Of a stretch of 53,172 bases of DNA, positions 16,505-29,258 are shown piece after piece; position 1 is the first letter of the stretch; each line of letters starts with the position of its first letter. Source of the DNA: Acidocella sp. (GTDB taxonomy: Bacteria; Pseudomonadota; Alphaproteobacteria; Acetobacterales; Acetobacteraceae). Location of the stretch: positions 1 to 53,172 of the forward strand of contig DAIDJU010000147.1 in NCBI GenBank assembly GCA_027451225.1. Reading direction: 5' to 3'. The notes under the pieces are model-generated. The model did not search any database. It saw only the letters and a list, made by a program, of their open reading frames with translations, and was not told the origin of the DNA. A program made the position numbers and the translations under genes.

Positions 16505-16528
16505 CCCCGCCGGCCGGAACCGGCGGGG
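16505..16528 (-). terminator. GC-rich hairpin after carB, possible attenuating terminator
   Basis: A perfect 9-base inverted repeat (CCCCGCCGG at 16505-16513, complement at 16520-16528) encloses a 6-base loop, six bases beyond the carB stop on the minus strand. The following bases (GAGGCTTTGTTGATCTT) are only moderately T-rich, so termination may be partial, letting some transcripts reach greA. It could alternatively stabilise the carAB mRNA 3' end. Confidence 0.5.
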
Positions 16529-16534
16529 ATTGGC

Positions 16535-19777
<3,243 letters not shown>

Positions 19778-19818
19778 TTTTGAATTCCTTGATGTCGCGG
19801 GGCTAAGCCCTGCATCCG

Positions 19819-19837
19819 CCGGGGCCTGAGGCCCCGG
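19819..19837. repeat. Palindromic hairpin in the carA-carB spacer
   Basis: CCGGGGCC, a three-base TGA loop and GGCCCCGG form a perfect 8-base stem. The flanks hold further dyads (GGCTAAGCC at 19801-19809 and GGCTTAGCC at 19859-19867) and a run of C. The arrangement looks like a dispersed intergenic palindromic element rather than a terminator, since no T-run follows on the minus strand. I found no second full copy in this window. Confidence 0.5.
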
Positions 19838-19861
19838 ACCCCCATTAGTTTTGGTGTGGGC

Positions 19862-21187
19862 TTAGCCCAGCATGTCCACGAAGCGCTTGAACAGGTACGC
19901 GCTGTCGGACGGGCCGGGGCTGGCCTCGGGGTGGTACTGCACCGAGAACACGCGCTTGGCCTTGCAGGCGATGCCTTCGTTCGAGCCGTCGAACAGCGAG
20001 ATATGGGTCACTTCCACGCCTTCGGGCAGGCTCTTCTCGTCCACCGCGAAGCCGTGATTCTGCGAGGTGATCTCGACCTTGCCGGTGGTCAGGTCCTTCA
20101 CCGGCTGGTTCGCGCCGCGATGGCCGCGCTCCAGCTTGTAGGTCTTGCCGCCGAGCGCGGTGGAGAGCAGCTGGTGGCCGAGGCAGATGCCGAAGATGGG
20201 CACGCCCGCCGCCATCACGCCCTGGATGGCGGGCACGGCATAGGCGGCGGTGGCCGCCGGGTCGCCGGGGCCGTTGGAGAGGAACACGCCGTCCGGCTTG
20301 TGGCGCAGAATGTCCTCGGCGGAGGACTGGGCGGGCACCACCGTCACCTTGCAGCCGGCGGAGGCGAGGGAGCGCAGGATGTTGCGCTTGGCCCCGAAAT
20401 CCACGGCCACGACGTTGAAGCGCGGCTCGGGGGAGGCGAAGCCTTGCTCCCAGCTCCAGGTGCCGCCGGTCCATTCATAGGACTGGGTGCAGGAGACTTC
20501 CTTGGCCAAGTCCAGCCCTTCGAGCCCGGCCCAGGCGGCGGCTTGGGCGGCCAGGGCCTTGAGGTCGAACTTGCCATCCTCGGGGAAGGCCAGCACGGCG
20601 CTGGGCGCGCCGAGGTCGCGGATGCGCAGGGTGAGGGCGCGAGTGTCCACGCCGGCAATGCCGGGGATGCCCATCTTGGCCAGCCAGGCACCGAGATCGG
20701 CGGTGGAGCGGTAATTGGAGGGGGCGGTGAAATCCTCCTTCACCACCAGGCCGCGCGCGAAGATGCGGGAGGCCTCTTCATCCTCGGCATTGGTGCCCAC
20801 ATTGCCGATATGCGGGAAGGTGAAGGTGATGATCTGCCCGGCGTAAGACGGGTCGGTGAGCGTTTCCTGATAGCCGGTGAGGCCGGTGTTGAAGCACAGC
20901 TCGGACGGGGCGGAGACGCCATGCGCGCCAAAGCCGCGGCCCCAGAACACGCTGCCATCGGCCAGCACCAGCGCGGCGGTGGCGCCGGGCGGGATCTCGC
21001 TGGAGGCGGGGGCGGAAAAATCTTCCATCGTGAGCCCGGTTGCGGCCATAATGGCAGGCCAGTGGCGGGGCGGAATCGCACCGGCGCTACGCCACTTGCG
21101 GACAGCTTCGGGGGAGACGCCGGTCAGGGTGGCGGCGGCCTCGTTGCCGCCAAGGCGGCGGAGGATTTCGTCGATGGATGTTTGCAT
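19862..21187 (-). CDS. carA: Carbamoyl-phosphate synthase small subunit with N-terminal helix-turn-helix domain
   Basis: The glutaminase subunit that feeds ammonia to CarB. Residues from about 67 are a standard CarA: N-terminal domain (VLADGSVFWGRGFG, FNTGLTGYQETLTDPSY), then the class I amidotransferase domain with nucleophile Cys335 in FGICLGHQL and His419/Glu421 in QYHPEASPG. Residues 1-56 are extra: a compact Cro/YdaS-like helix-turn-helix (IDEILRRLGGNEAAATLTG, then SPEAVRKWRSAGAIPPRHWP). The ATG at 21187 has no ribosome binding site but sits about seven bases after a -10 box candidate, suggesting leaderless translation; the internal Met47 and Met54 also lack ribosome binding sites. I recall an NCBI model named carph-isopro for such a domain on some CarA proteins, which I could not check. 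The gene is divergent from yqeY. Confidence 0.95.
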   Translation of the reverse strand: MQTSIDEILRRLGGNEAAATLTGVSPEAVRKWRSAGAIPPRHWPAIMAATGLTMEDFSAPASSEIPPGATAALVLADGSVFWGRGFGAHGVSAPSELCFNTGLTGYQETLTDPSYAGQIITFTFPHIGNVGTNAEDEEASRIFARGLVVKEDFTAPSNYRSTADLGAWLAKMGIPGIAGVDTRALTLRIRDLGAPSAVLAFPEDGKFDLKALAAQAAAWAGLEGLDLAKEVSCTQSYEWTGGTWSWEQGFASPEPRFNVVAVDFGAKRNILRSLASAGCKVTVVPAQSSAEDILRHKPDGVFLSNGPGDPAATAAYAVPAIQGVMAAGVPIFGICLGHQLLSTALGGKTYKLERGHRGANQPVKDLTTGKVEITSQNHGFAVDEKSLPEGVEVTHISLFDGSNEGIACKAKRVFSVQYHPEASPGPSDSAYLFKRFVDMLG

Positions 21188-21193
21188 GCTAAG

Positions 21194-21222
21194 ACAATAG
21201 CGGATTTTTCCTCCGGCCTCAA
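21194..21222 (-). promoter_or_regulatory. Promoter candidate of carAB, apparently leaderless
   Basis: On the minus strand TTGAGG (21222-21217) and TATTGT (21199-21194) are separated by exactly 17 bases. Each matches four of six consensus bases. Six bases separate the -10 box from the carA ATG, so transcription would start at or within a base or two of the start codon, leaving no leader and no ribosome binding site. Confidence 0.5.
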
Positions 21223-21237
21223 CGGCAATGCTGTGGG

Positions 21238-21254
21238 CCGGAATTTTTTTCCGG
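21238..21254 (+). promoter_or_regulatory. Hairpin overlapping the yqeY ribosome binding site
   Basis: CCGGAA, five T and TTCCGG form a 6-base stem. Its last two bases are the first G residues of the GGAGAG ribosome binding site of yqeY (ATG at 21265). Folding in the mRNA would hide part of that site. The hairpin may be fortuitous. Confidence 0.35.
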
Positions 21255-21264
21255 AGAGTGGAAT

Positions 21265-21723
21265 ATGAGCCTACGTGAAGATCTTACCGCCGCCGTCAAA
21301 GCCTCGATGCTGGCGCGCAATGCGGAGCGCACCTCGGCGCTGCGCATGATCCAGGCCAAGTTGAAGGACACGGACATCGCCGCCCGCCCCAAGGGCGTGG
21401 AGCAGATCCCGGACGATGAAATCCTCGCCATGCTGCGCTCGATGATCAAATCCCGCCGGGACTCCGTGGCGCTGTACCGCCAGGGCGGGCGCGAGGAGCT
21501 GGCCGCCAAGGAGGAGTTCGAGATAGCCGTGATTTCCGAGTTCCTGCCGCAGACGCTGGAAGGCGAGGCGCTGGACGCCGCGATCAAGGAGGCCATCGCC
21601 GCCACGGGCGCCACTTCGGCCAAGGATATGGGCAAGGTGGTCGGCGCGCTGAAGGCCAAGCATGGCGCGGCGCTGGACATGGGCGTGGCCTCCGCCGCGG
21701 TGAAGGCGGCGCTCGCGGGCTAA
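21265..21723 (+). CDS. yqeY: YqeY family protein (GatB/YqeY domain)
   Basis: A 152-residue all-helical protein covering the whole YqeY fold: an N-terminal four-helix part (LREDLTAAVKASMLARNAERTSAL-type start, then MLRSMIKSRRDSVALY) and a C-terminal GatB-tail-like domain (GATSAKDMGKVVGALKAKHG). The C-terminal part resembles the tRNA-binding tail of the GatB amidotransferase subunit, so a tRNA-linked role is inferred for the family, but no reaction is proven. It is the first gene of yqeY-dnaG-rpoD and lies three bases before dnaG. The GGAGAG site lies seven bases before the ATG. Confidence 0.93.
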   Translation: MSLREDLTAAVKASMLARNAERTSALRMIQAKLKDTDIAARPKGVEQIPDDEILAMLRSMIKSRRDSVALYRQGGREELAAKEEFEIAVISEFLPQTLEGEALDAAIKEAIAATGATSAKDMGKVVGALKAKHGAALDMGVASAAVKAALAG

Positions 21724-21726
21724 ACC

Positions 21727-23550
21727 ATGGCCCTGCCGGCGAATTTCCTCGACGAGCTGCGTTCGCGCGTCCCGATCCGCACGGTGATCGGGCGCACGGT
21801 CAAGCTCACCCGCTCCAGCCGGGACTGGAAGGGGTGCTGCCCCTTCCACGGGGAAAAGACGCCGTCCTTTTATGTATATGATGACCATTACCATTGCTTC
21901 GGCTGCGGCGAGCATGGGGATGTCATCACCTTTATCATGAAGACCACCGGGGCCTCCTTCATGGAGGCGGTGGAGGAGATGGCGCGTCAGGCGGGCATGG
22001 AGGTGCCGAAGGCAACCCCCCAGGCCGCCGAGGCGGAGCAGCGCCGGGCCGGGCTTTCCGATGTGTTGGAAGCGGCCTCGCGGCAATACCAGGCCTGGCT
22101 TTCGGCCCCGGAAGGCCGGGCGGCGCTGGATTATTTGCGCAAACGCGGGTTGACTGACGAGACCATCCGCAAATTTGGCCTGGGCTGGTCGGGCGAGGGC
22201 CGGGGCGCGCTGGCCACGGCCTTGCGCGGGCAGAACGTCAAGCCGGAGCAGCTGATCGAGGCCGGGCTGATGAAGCGCGGCGAGAGCGGCCCGGTGGATA
22301 TGTTCTTCGGCCGGGTGATGTTCCCCATCCGCGACAAGCGCGGGGCGATGATCAGCTTCGGCGGGCGTATCATGGGCGATGGCCAGCCCAAATACGTCAA
22401 CGGGCCGGAGACGGCCGTGTTCTCCAAGCGCCGCTCGCTCTATGGGTTGAACTTTGCCCGCGAGGCCGTGCGCAAGGGCGCGCGGCTGATTGTGGTGGAA
22501 GGGTATATGGATGTCATCGCCCTCTCCCAGGCCGGGTTCGGCGGCGCGGTGGCCCCGCTCGGCACGGCGCTGACCGAGGAGCATCTGGAGGAAATCTGGA
22601 AGCTCACCCCCGAGCCGGTGATCTGCTTCGACGGCGACGCCGCAGGGCAACGCGCCGCGCTGAAGACGGTGGAGCTGGCGCTGGCGGGGCTGACCCCCGA
22701 GCGCTCGCTGCGGCTGTTGCGCCTGCCCGCCAAGGATGACCCGGACAGCCTGATCCGCCGTGGCGGCGCGGCGGCGTTCCAGGCCGAGCTGGACAAGGCC
22801 TTGCCGCTTTTCGCGGCGCTGTACGACATGGTGGCCGCCACAAGGAAGGATAACACCCCCGAAAGCCGCGCGGCTTTCCTGCACCGGCTGGACGAGCTGG
22901 CCGGGCTGATCCCCGACAAGACGCTGGGGGGCGAATACCGCCAGTCTCTGCGCGGGCGCTATTACGACGAGCGCCGGGCGGGCCGGGCCTCGTCTCAGGC
23001 GCCGTTCCGCCCTGGCCAGAAGGGGCGGGATTTCGTCAAGCCCGTGCTCCTGCCGCCGCGCCCGGAGCCCGATGCCGCCAACTCCAACGCGTTGCGGGCC
23101 AAGGTGATGCTGGCGACCCTGCTGGCGCATCCCATTCTGGTTCACGACGTGGAGGAGGCCTTCTCCCACGTGCCTCTGCCGCCCGAGGACGAGCCCCTGC
23201 GCCACGCTTTGCATGACTTCGCCGCCCGGGCGAAGCATCTTGACGCGGCGAATCTGTTCACCCATTTGGAAAGCCTCGGGCTGGCCGGACAGGCTCGCGC
23301 CGTGGAGGCGCAGGCCGCGTCCGAATATCGCCTGGCCCCGGATGCAAGCCCGGCGGAAGCCGCGCAATCTTGGTGGAGTTGGTATAGCCTGATGGATTTC
23401 AGTATCGACATGTTGCGGGCGCAGCGTGACGAGGCCCAGGCCTTTTGGCTGGCCCACCCCGAGGACGCCGCCGCCTGCGCCCGATTGATGAAATATAACC
23501 AACTGCTGGCCGCGGCTCGCGCGGGCGAGGCAGGAATCCCCGATTCCTGA
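21727..23550 (+). CDS. dnaG: DNA primase
   Basis: A 607-residue bacterial primase that makes RNA primers at the replication fork. The N-terminal zinc-binding domain has the CHC2 ligands Cys38, His41, Cys57 and Cys60 (CCPFHGEKTPSF, HCFGCGEHGD). The catalytic core follows with the TOPRIM motifs VVEGYMDVIAL and CFDGDAAGQRA (about residues 255-310). The last 150 residues are the DnaB-interacting helical domain, diverged as usual. Length is typical of alphaproteobacteria. It starts three bases after yqeY and is part of the macromolecular-synthesis type unit that ends with rpoD. Confidence 0.97.
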   Translation: MALPANFLDELRSRVPIRTVIGRTVKLTRSSRDWKGCCPFHGEKTPSFYVYDDHYHCFGCGEHGDVITFIMKTTGASFMEAVEEMARQAGMEVPKATPQAAEAEQRRAGLSDVLEAASRQYQAWLSAPEGRAALDYLRKRGLTDETIRKFGLGWSGEGRGALATALRGQNVKPEQLIEAGLMKRGESGPVDMFFGRVMFPIRDKRGAMISFGGRIMGDGQPKYVNGPETAVFSKRRSLYGLNFAREAVRKGARLIVVEGYMDVIALSQAGFGGAVAPLGTALTEEHLEEIWKLTPEPVICFDGDAAGQRAALKTVELALAGLTPERSLRLLRLPAKDDPDSLIRRGGAAAFQAELDKALPLFAALYDMVAATRKDNTPESRAAFLHRLDELAGLIPDKTLGGEYRQSLRGRYYDERRAGRASSQAPFRPGQKGRDFVKPVLLPPRPEPDAANSNALRAKVMLATLLAHPILVHDVEEAFSHVPLPPEDEPLRHALHDFAARAKHLDAANLFTHLESLGLAGQARAVEAQAASEYRLAPDASPAEAAQSWWSWYSLMDFSIDMLRAQRDEAQAFWLAHPEDAAACARLMKYNQLLAAARAGEAGIPDS

Positions 23551-23632
23551 CCATTAAAAAGGCAAGGTTATTGCCTACCTGTCGTGTTGTAAAATATATG
23601 AGCCGCTTATTCCCCCGGAGTACCGCCTGACC

Positions 23633-25542
<1,910 letters not shown>

Positions 25543-25543
<1 letters not shown>

Positions 25544-26142
25544 TGCCCGATACACTGGATTACGCCCGCCCGTTGCCTGGAGAGGCGACGGAGCGCGCGA
25601 ACGTGACCGTGGTGTTCCTGCGCATGCTGCGCGCACCCGAGCGCCCGCCCGCGATTATGCCGCCGGGGGTGACGCTGACGCGCGAGCGGCTCTCGGTGCC
25701 GGATTATCGCAGGCTTTATAACGATGTCGGCACGCCATGGTTGTGGTGGCTGCGCCGGATGATGCCGGATGACCAACTGGCGCGGCACCTCGCCCGTGCC
25801 AGCGTGAGCACCTATGTGTTGCGCGTGAACGGGCAGGAGGCCGGGTTCTTCGAGACCGACGCCTCGTACTGGCCCTTTGTCAATCTTAACTATTTCGGGA
25901 TCAAGCCGGACTATATCGGGCGCGGGCTGGGGCGGAAATTTCTCGATGCGGCGGTGGATGCCGTGTTCATCGGCGCTGTCAGTCAGCTCGCGGGCATGAC
26001 TGTGAATACCTGCTCGGCCGATCATCCGCGTGCGCTGCCCAATTACCTTGCCGCCGGGTTCGTGGAATATCGCCGCGCCCACGAGGAATGGGACATCCCC
26101 ACCCGGCTCGGGCTGACCGTGCCCGAGCATCTGCGCGGATGA
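25543..26142 (+). CDS. GNAT-family N-acetyltransferase
   Basis: A 199-residue protein of the GNAT acyl-CoA-dependent acetyltransferase superfamily. The acetyl-CoA pyrophosphate loop is seen in IGRGLGRKFLDAAVD, after the strand VNLNYFGIKPDY; the closing segment HPRALPNYLAAGFVEYRR is typical of motif B. The N-terminal 40 residues are family-specific. The acceptor (small molecule, peptide or tRNA) cannot be read from the sequence. The start overlaps the rpoD stop and the stop overlaps the pseudouridine synthase start, so it is translated within the rpoD transcript. Confidence 0.87.
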
Positions 26143-26774
26143 ACATACTCTACCAGGACCGCCGCGCCCTGGTGATCGACAAGCCCGCGGGGCTGCCGGT
26201 GCATGCTGGCCGGGCGGGCGGGCCGAGTGTCGAGGATTTCTTCCCAGCCTGGCGTTTGGGCAAGAACGGCCCGTGGCTGGCCCACCGGCTGGACCAGGAT
26301 ACGGCGGGCTGCCTCGTTATCGCGCTGAAGAAGAGCTTTTTGCTGGAGGCGCAGCGCCTGTTCGCCGAAGGGCGGGTGCAGAAAACCTACTGGGCCGTGG
26401 TTTCCGGCGTGCCGGAGGCGCGGGAAGGCGTCATCGACCAGCCTTTGGCCAAGCACACAAAGGGCCGCGCCTGGAAGATGGCGCCGGATAAGGCGGGCGA
26501 GCCAGCGGTGACGGAATACCGCTTGTTGGACGATAACGGTGTGGTGGCGCTGGTGGAGTTTCATCCCCGAACCGGGCGTACGCACCAAATCCGCGCTCAT
26601 GCGGCGGTGCTGGGGCATCCGATTATCGGGGATGCTGTATATGGCGGCGGGGCAGGGCGGCTGCATTTGCTGGCGCGGCATATAGTATTGCCGCTGGAGC
26701 AGCCCGTGGAGGCGACCGCCCCCGTGCCGGCGCATATGCGCCAGTTGGTGGAGGCTTGCCATGGAACGCTCTGA
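26139..26774 (+). CDS. RluA-family RNA pseudouridine synthase
   Basis: A 211-residue single-domain pseudouridine synthase without an S4 RNA-binding domain. The catalytic aspartate is in AHRLDQDTAGCLV; the RluA-type closing motifs are VEFHPRTGRTHQIRAH and GHPIIGDAVYGG. It would isomerise specific uridines in 23S rRNA or tRNA; similar short proteins include RluA and TruC, and the target is undetermined. The ATG at 26139 overlaps the preceding stop (ATGA). Its own 3' end overlaps the DUF3553 gene by 14 bases. Confidence 0.9.
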   Translation: MNILYQDRRALVIDKPAGLPVHAGRAGGPSVEDFFPAWRLGKNGPWLAHRLDQDTAGCLVIALKKSFLLEAQRLFAEGRVQKTYWAVVSGVPEAREGVIDQPLAKHTKGRAWKMAPDKAGEPAVTEYRLLDDNGVVALVEFHPRTGRTHQIRAHAAVLGHPIIGDAVYGGGAGRLHLLARHIVLPLEQPVEATAPVPAHMRQLVEACHGTL

Positions 26775-26937
26775 ATTCGCGCCGGGAGATTATGTGCGCC
26801 ATCCGCACCAGCCGGAATGGGGGCTGGGGCAGGTGCAAAGCGCCATAGGCAGCCGCGTGACGGTGATGTTCGAACATGCGGGCAAGGTGCTGATCGACAC
26901 CGATGTGGTGGCGCTGGAGCGGGTGGACGAGCCTTAG
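26761..26937 (+). CDS. Small DUF3553 protein
   Basis: A 58-residue protein, translated by hand from ATG at 26761 to TAG at 26935. It starts MERSEFAPGDYVRHP and continues with PEWGLGQVQS and VMFEHAGKVLID, a good match to the small beta-rich DUF3553 family, which resembles the CarD/UvrD-tail type of nucleic-acid or polymerase-binding domain. It overlaps the end of the pseudouridine synthase gene by 14 bases in another frame, so it is co-translated and last in the rpoD-headed stretch. A link to RNA polymerase or helicases is inference from fold resemblance only. Confidence 0.85.
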   Translation: MERSEFAPGDYVRHPHQPEWGLGQVQSAIGSRVTVMFEHAGKVLIDTDVVALERVDEP

Positions 26938-26979
26938 AGGCTGACCTCACCGGAGCGACTTTTCAAACGGCCTCTTGGC

Positions 26980-27639
26980 TCAGCATTTCTGCTCTGGGCA
27001 GCACCCGGCGCAGAAGATCTCCACCGCGCGGCGCACCCGTGTTTCCAACGCCTGCTTGCTGGGCGGGGCGCGGAAGCCGATGAGTGTCTTGATATGGAAT
27101 TCGCCGATGGCCATGCCGAACAGCATGGCGGCATATTCCTTGGCATCCGGGGCGCAGACGCCATGGTTGATCGCGAGATCGCTCAGGCAGGCTTCCAGCT
27201 TGGATTTCGCCTTGATCACCCGGTTGCGCATGAAGATCCGGCCAAAATCCGGGCTGTGCGTGTACTCGGCCATGATCAGGCGCAGAATGGCGATCTGCGA
27301 GGGGGAGAGTAGGAAGCGCGCCAGGGTGAGCAGATGCGCGACGAGAATGTCCTGCGGCGTCCAGTCAGGCTGTGGCTCGGGGAATTTCAGCAGGGCATGG
27401 TGATGCGCCAGAAGCGAGGCGAACAGGTCGGCCTTTGAATCGATCAGTGCATAAACTGTTTTCTTCGACATGCCGGCGGCTTTCGCCACCTCGTCCATGG
27501 TGGCGGCGTGGTAGCCCTTGGCGAGAAACACGCTCTCCGCCGCCTCGAACAATGTAACCAGACGCGGATCCGTGCCCGCATCTATATTTTGTTTTGCACT
27601 GGTTAACTTTGTTTTTTTATTGGGGTCACGGCCTGCCAT
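26980..27639 (-). CDS. TetR/AcrR-family regulator of the efflux operon
   Basis: A 219-residue repressor-type protein. After a Lys-rich N-terminal extension of about 25 residues comes the TetR helix-turn-helix (TLFEAAESVFLAKGYHAATMDEVAKAAGMSKKTVYALI, about residues 29-66 in total), then an all-helical ligand-binding domain (about 85-200) resembling the AefR-like C-terminal type, and a cysteine-containing tail (FCAGCCPEQKC) that could bind metal or respond to oxidants. It is divergent from the RND efflux operon, so it very likely represses that operon and itself through the palindrome between them. The ATG has GGAGG about 13 bases upstream. The inducer is unknown. Confidence 0.9.
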   Translation of the reverse strand: MAGRDPNKKTKLTSAKQNIDAGTDPRLVTLFEAAESVFLAKGYHAATMDEVAKAAGMSKKTVYALIDSKADLFASLLAHHHALLKFPEPQPDWTPQDILVAHLLTLARFLLSPSQIAILRLIMAEYTHSPDFGRIFMRNRVIKAKSKLEACLSDLAINHGVCAPDAKEYAAMLFGMAIGEFHIKTLIGFRAPPSKQALETRVRRAVEIFCAGCCPEQKC

Positions 27640-27662
27640 GACCCTTTATGCCTCCAAGGCAG

Positions 27663-27678
27663 GAAACTTACAAGTTTC
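27663..27678. promoter_or_regulatory. Palindromic operator candidate between tetR-type gene and RND operon
   Basis: GAAACTT at 27663-27669 and its exact complement AAGTTTC at 27672-27678 are separated by two bases. The site lies in the 106-base divergent spacer, 24 bases from the regulator start and 67 bases from the efflux operon start, a normal place and form for a TetR-family operator. A partial half-site (ACAAGT) recurs at the efflux gene start. Confidence 0.65.
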
Positions 27679-27745
27679 TGTGACACAGGTAAACGCCCGG
27701 AAAGCTTTGCTTGACGGACTTCGGAAAGGCCGGTAGCTCACAAGT

Positions 27746-29245
27746 ATGAAACCAACGAGTTTCCGCAGGGCTGTTTCCCGTTTGGCGCTTGCCTTGGCGC
27801 TGCCGGGCTGCGCCGTGGGGCCGAATTTCCATACACCAGCCGCGCCCAAAACGAATCTGACGCGGGACCCATTGCCCGCCGCTACCGGTAACGCGGGCGG
27901 CGTGGCGCAGCGCTTCAATCCTGGGGCGGACATTGCGGGGGATTGGTGGACGCTCTACCGCAGCCCGCAGCTCAACGAGCTGATCAGCACGGCGCTGGCC
28001 AACAACCCGAGCCTCGACGCCGCGCAGGGAACGCTGCTGCAGGCCGAGGAAACGTTGCGCGGCGACCAGGGGATGCTGCTGCCGACCGTGTCCGGCTCGT
28101 TCAATGCCTCGCGCAGCGAGGCGTCCTCGGCCATTACGGCGGCCTTCCAGCCCAACGCCAAGCTGACCAAGCTCCCCGCCTATACCCTTTATAACGCGTC
28201 GCTCTCGGTCTCCTACGCGCTGGATATCTGGGGCGAGGCGCGGCGCACCATCGAGGGGCAGGCGGCGCAGGCGGAATACCAGCGCGACGAGCTGGAGGCG
28301 GCCTATCTCACGCTCACGGCGAATATCGTCACCTCGGCGGTCACCGTCGCCTCGCTGCACGCGCAGATCGACGCGACCAACAAGGTCATCGCCTCGGAGC
28401 AGCAGCTTCTGGACATTCTGCAAAAGCAGGTGAGCCTGGGTGGCGTGGCTCAGGCGCAGGTGCTGCAACAGCAGGCGCAGCTGGCCCAGGCGGTGGCGAC
28501 GCTCCCACCCCTGCAATCGCAGCTGGCCCAGGCGCAGAACCAGTTGGCAGCCTATACCGGCACTTTCCCTGGCGATTTTCAGCCGCAGGATTTCACGCTC
28601 GATGAATTGCAGCTTCCGGCGGATCTGCCGGTGAGCCTGCCCTCGGCGCTGGTGGCGCAGCGGCCGGATATCCGCGCCGCCGCAGCGCAGTTGCATGTGG
28701 CCACGGCCAATGTCGGCGTGGCGGATGCCCAGATGCTGCCGCAGATCACGCTCTCCGGGCAGGTCGGGCATGAGGGCATCAACACCGCCATGCTGTTCAC
28801 GCCGCAGACGCTGCTGTGGAGCCTTGCCGCCGGGGTAAGCCAGCCGATCTTCGAGGGCGGACAGCTCTCGGCCCAGCGCAAGGCGGCGATCGCGGCGCTG
28901 CGCGCTTCGGCCGGGCAGTACAGGAACACCGTGATCACCGCGTTCCAGAACGTGGCGGATGTGCTGGCGGAACTGCAATACGACGCCACGGAGCAGCAGG
29001 CGGCCGATAACGCGGCCAGTGCCGCCGAGGCCAGCCTGAACGTGACGAAATCGCAATATCAGCTTGGCGGGCAACCCTTCACCGCCGTGCTGAGCGCGCA
29101 AACCACTTACCAGAATGCCGTGCTGGCCCAGGCCAAGGCCCGCGCCACCCGTCTGGCCGACACCGCCGCGCTGTACGAGGCGGTGGGCGGCGGCTGGTGG
29201 CACCGCCAGGATGTGACGGTCAATTGTTGCGGCGTGATTCCATGA
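27746..29245 (+). CDS. RND efflux outer-membrane channel lipoprotein (NodT/OprM type)
   Basis: A 499-residue TolC-like outer-membrane factor. The signal peptide ends in lipobox LALPGC (Cys22), followed by the AVGPNFHTP start typical of NodT-type efflux lipoproteins. Two OEP repeats (about residues 60-260 and 285-480) supply the beta-barrel and periplasmic coiled coils; DIWGEARRTIEG, SALVAQRPDIRAA and QPIFEGGQLSAQ are family hallmarks. It is the first gene of a complete efflux operon, 13 bases before the adaptor gene. The last ten residues with two cysteines (VNCCG) are unusual. Confidence 0.93.
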   Translation: MKPTSFRRAVSRLALALALPGCAVGPNFHTPAAPKTNLTRDPLPAATGNAGGVAQRFNPGADIAGDWWTLYRSPQLNELISTALANNPSLDAAQGTLLQAEETLRGDQGMLLPTVSGSFNASRSEASSAITAAFQPNAKLTKLPAYTLYNASLSVSYALDIWGEARRTIEGQAAQAEYQRDELEAAYLTLTANIVTSAVTVASLHAQIDATNKVIASEQQLLDILQKQVSLGGVAQAQVLQQQAQLAQAVATLPPLQSQLAQAQNQLAAYTGTFPGDFQPQDFTLDELQLPADLPVSLPSALVAQRPDIRAAAAQLHVATANVGVADAQMLPQITLSGQVGHEGINTAMLFTPQTLLWSLAAGVSQPIFEGGQLSAQRKAAIAALRASAGQYRNTVITAFQNVADVLAELQYDATEQQAADNAASAAEASLNVTKSQYQLGGQPFTAVLSAQTTYQNAVLAQAKARATRLADTAALYEAVGGGWWHRQDVTVNCCGVIP

Positions 29246-29258
29246 GGATACCGGCAGA

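Noticed and set aside
23551-23632. Promoter in the dnaG-rpoD gap
   Set aside because: TAAAAT is present, but no -35 box lies at an acceptable distance; left uncalled.
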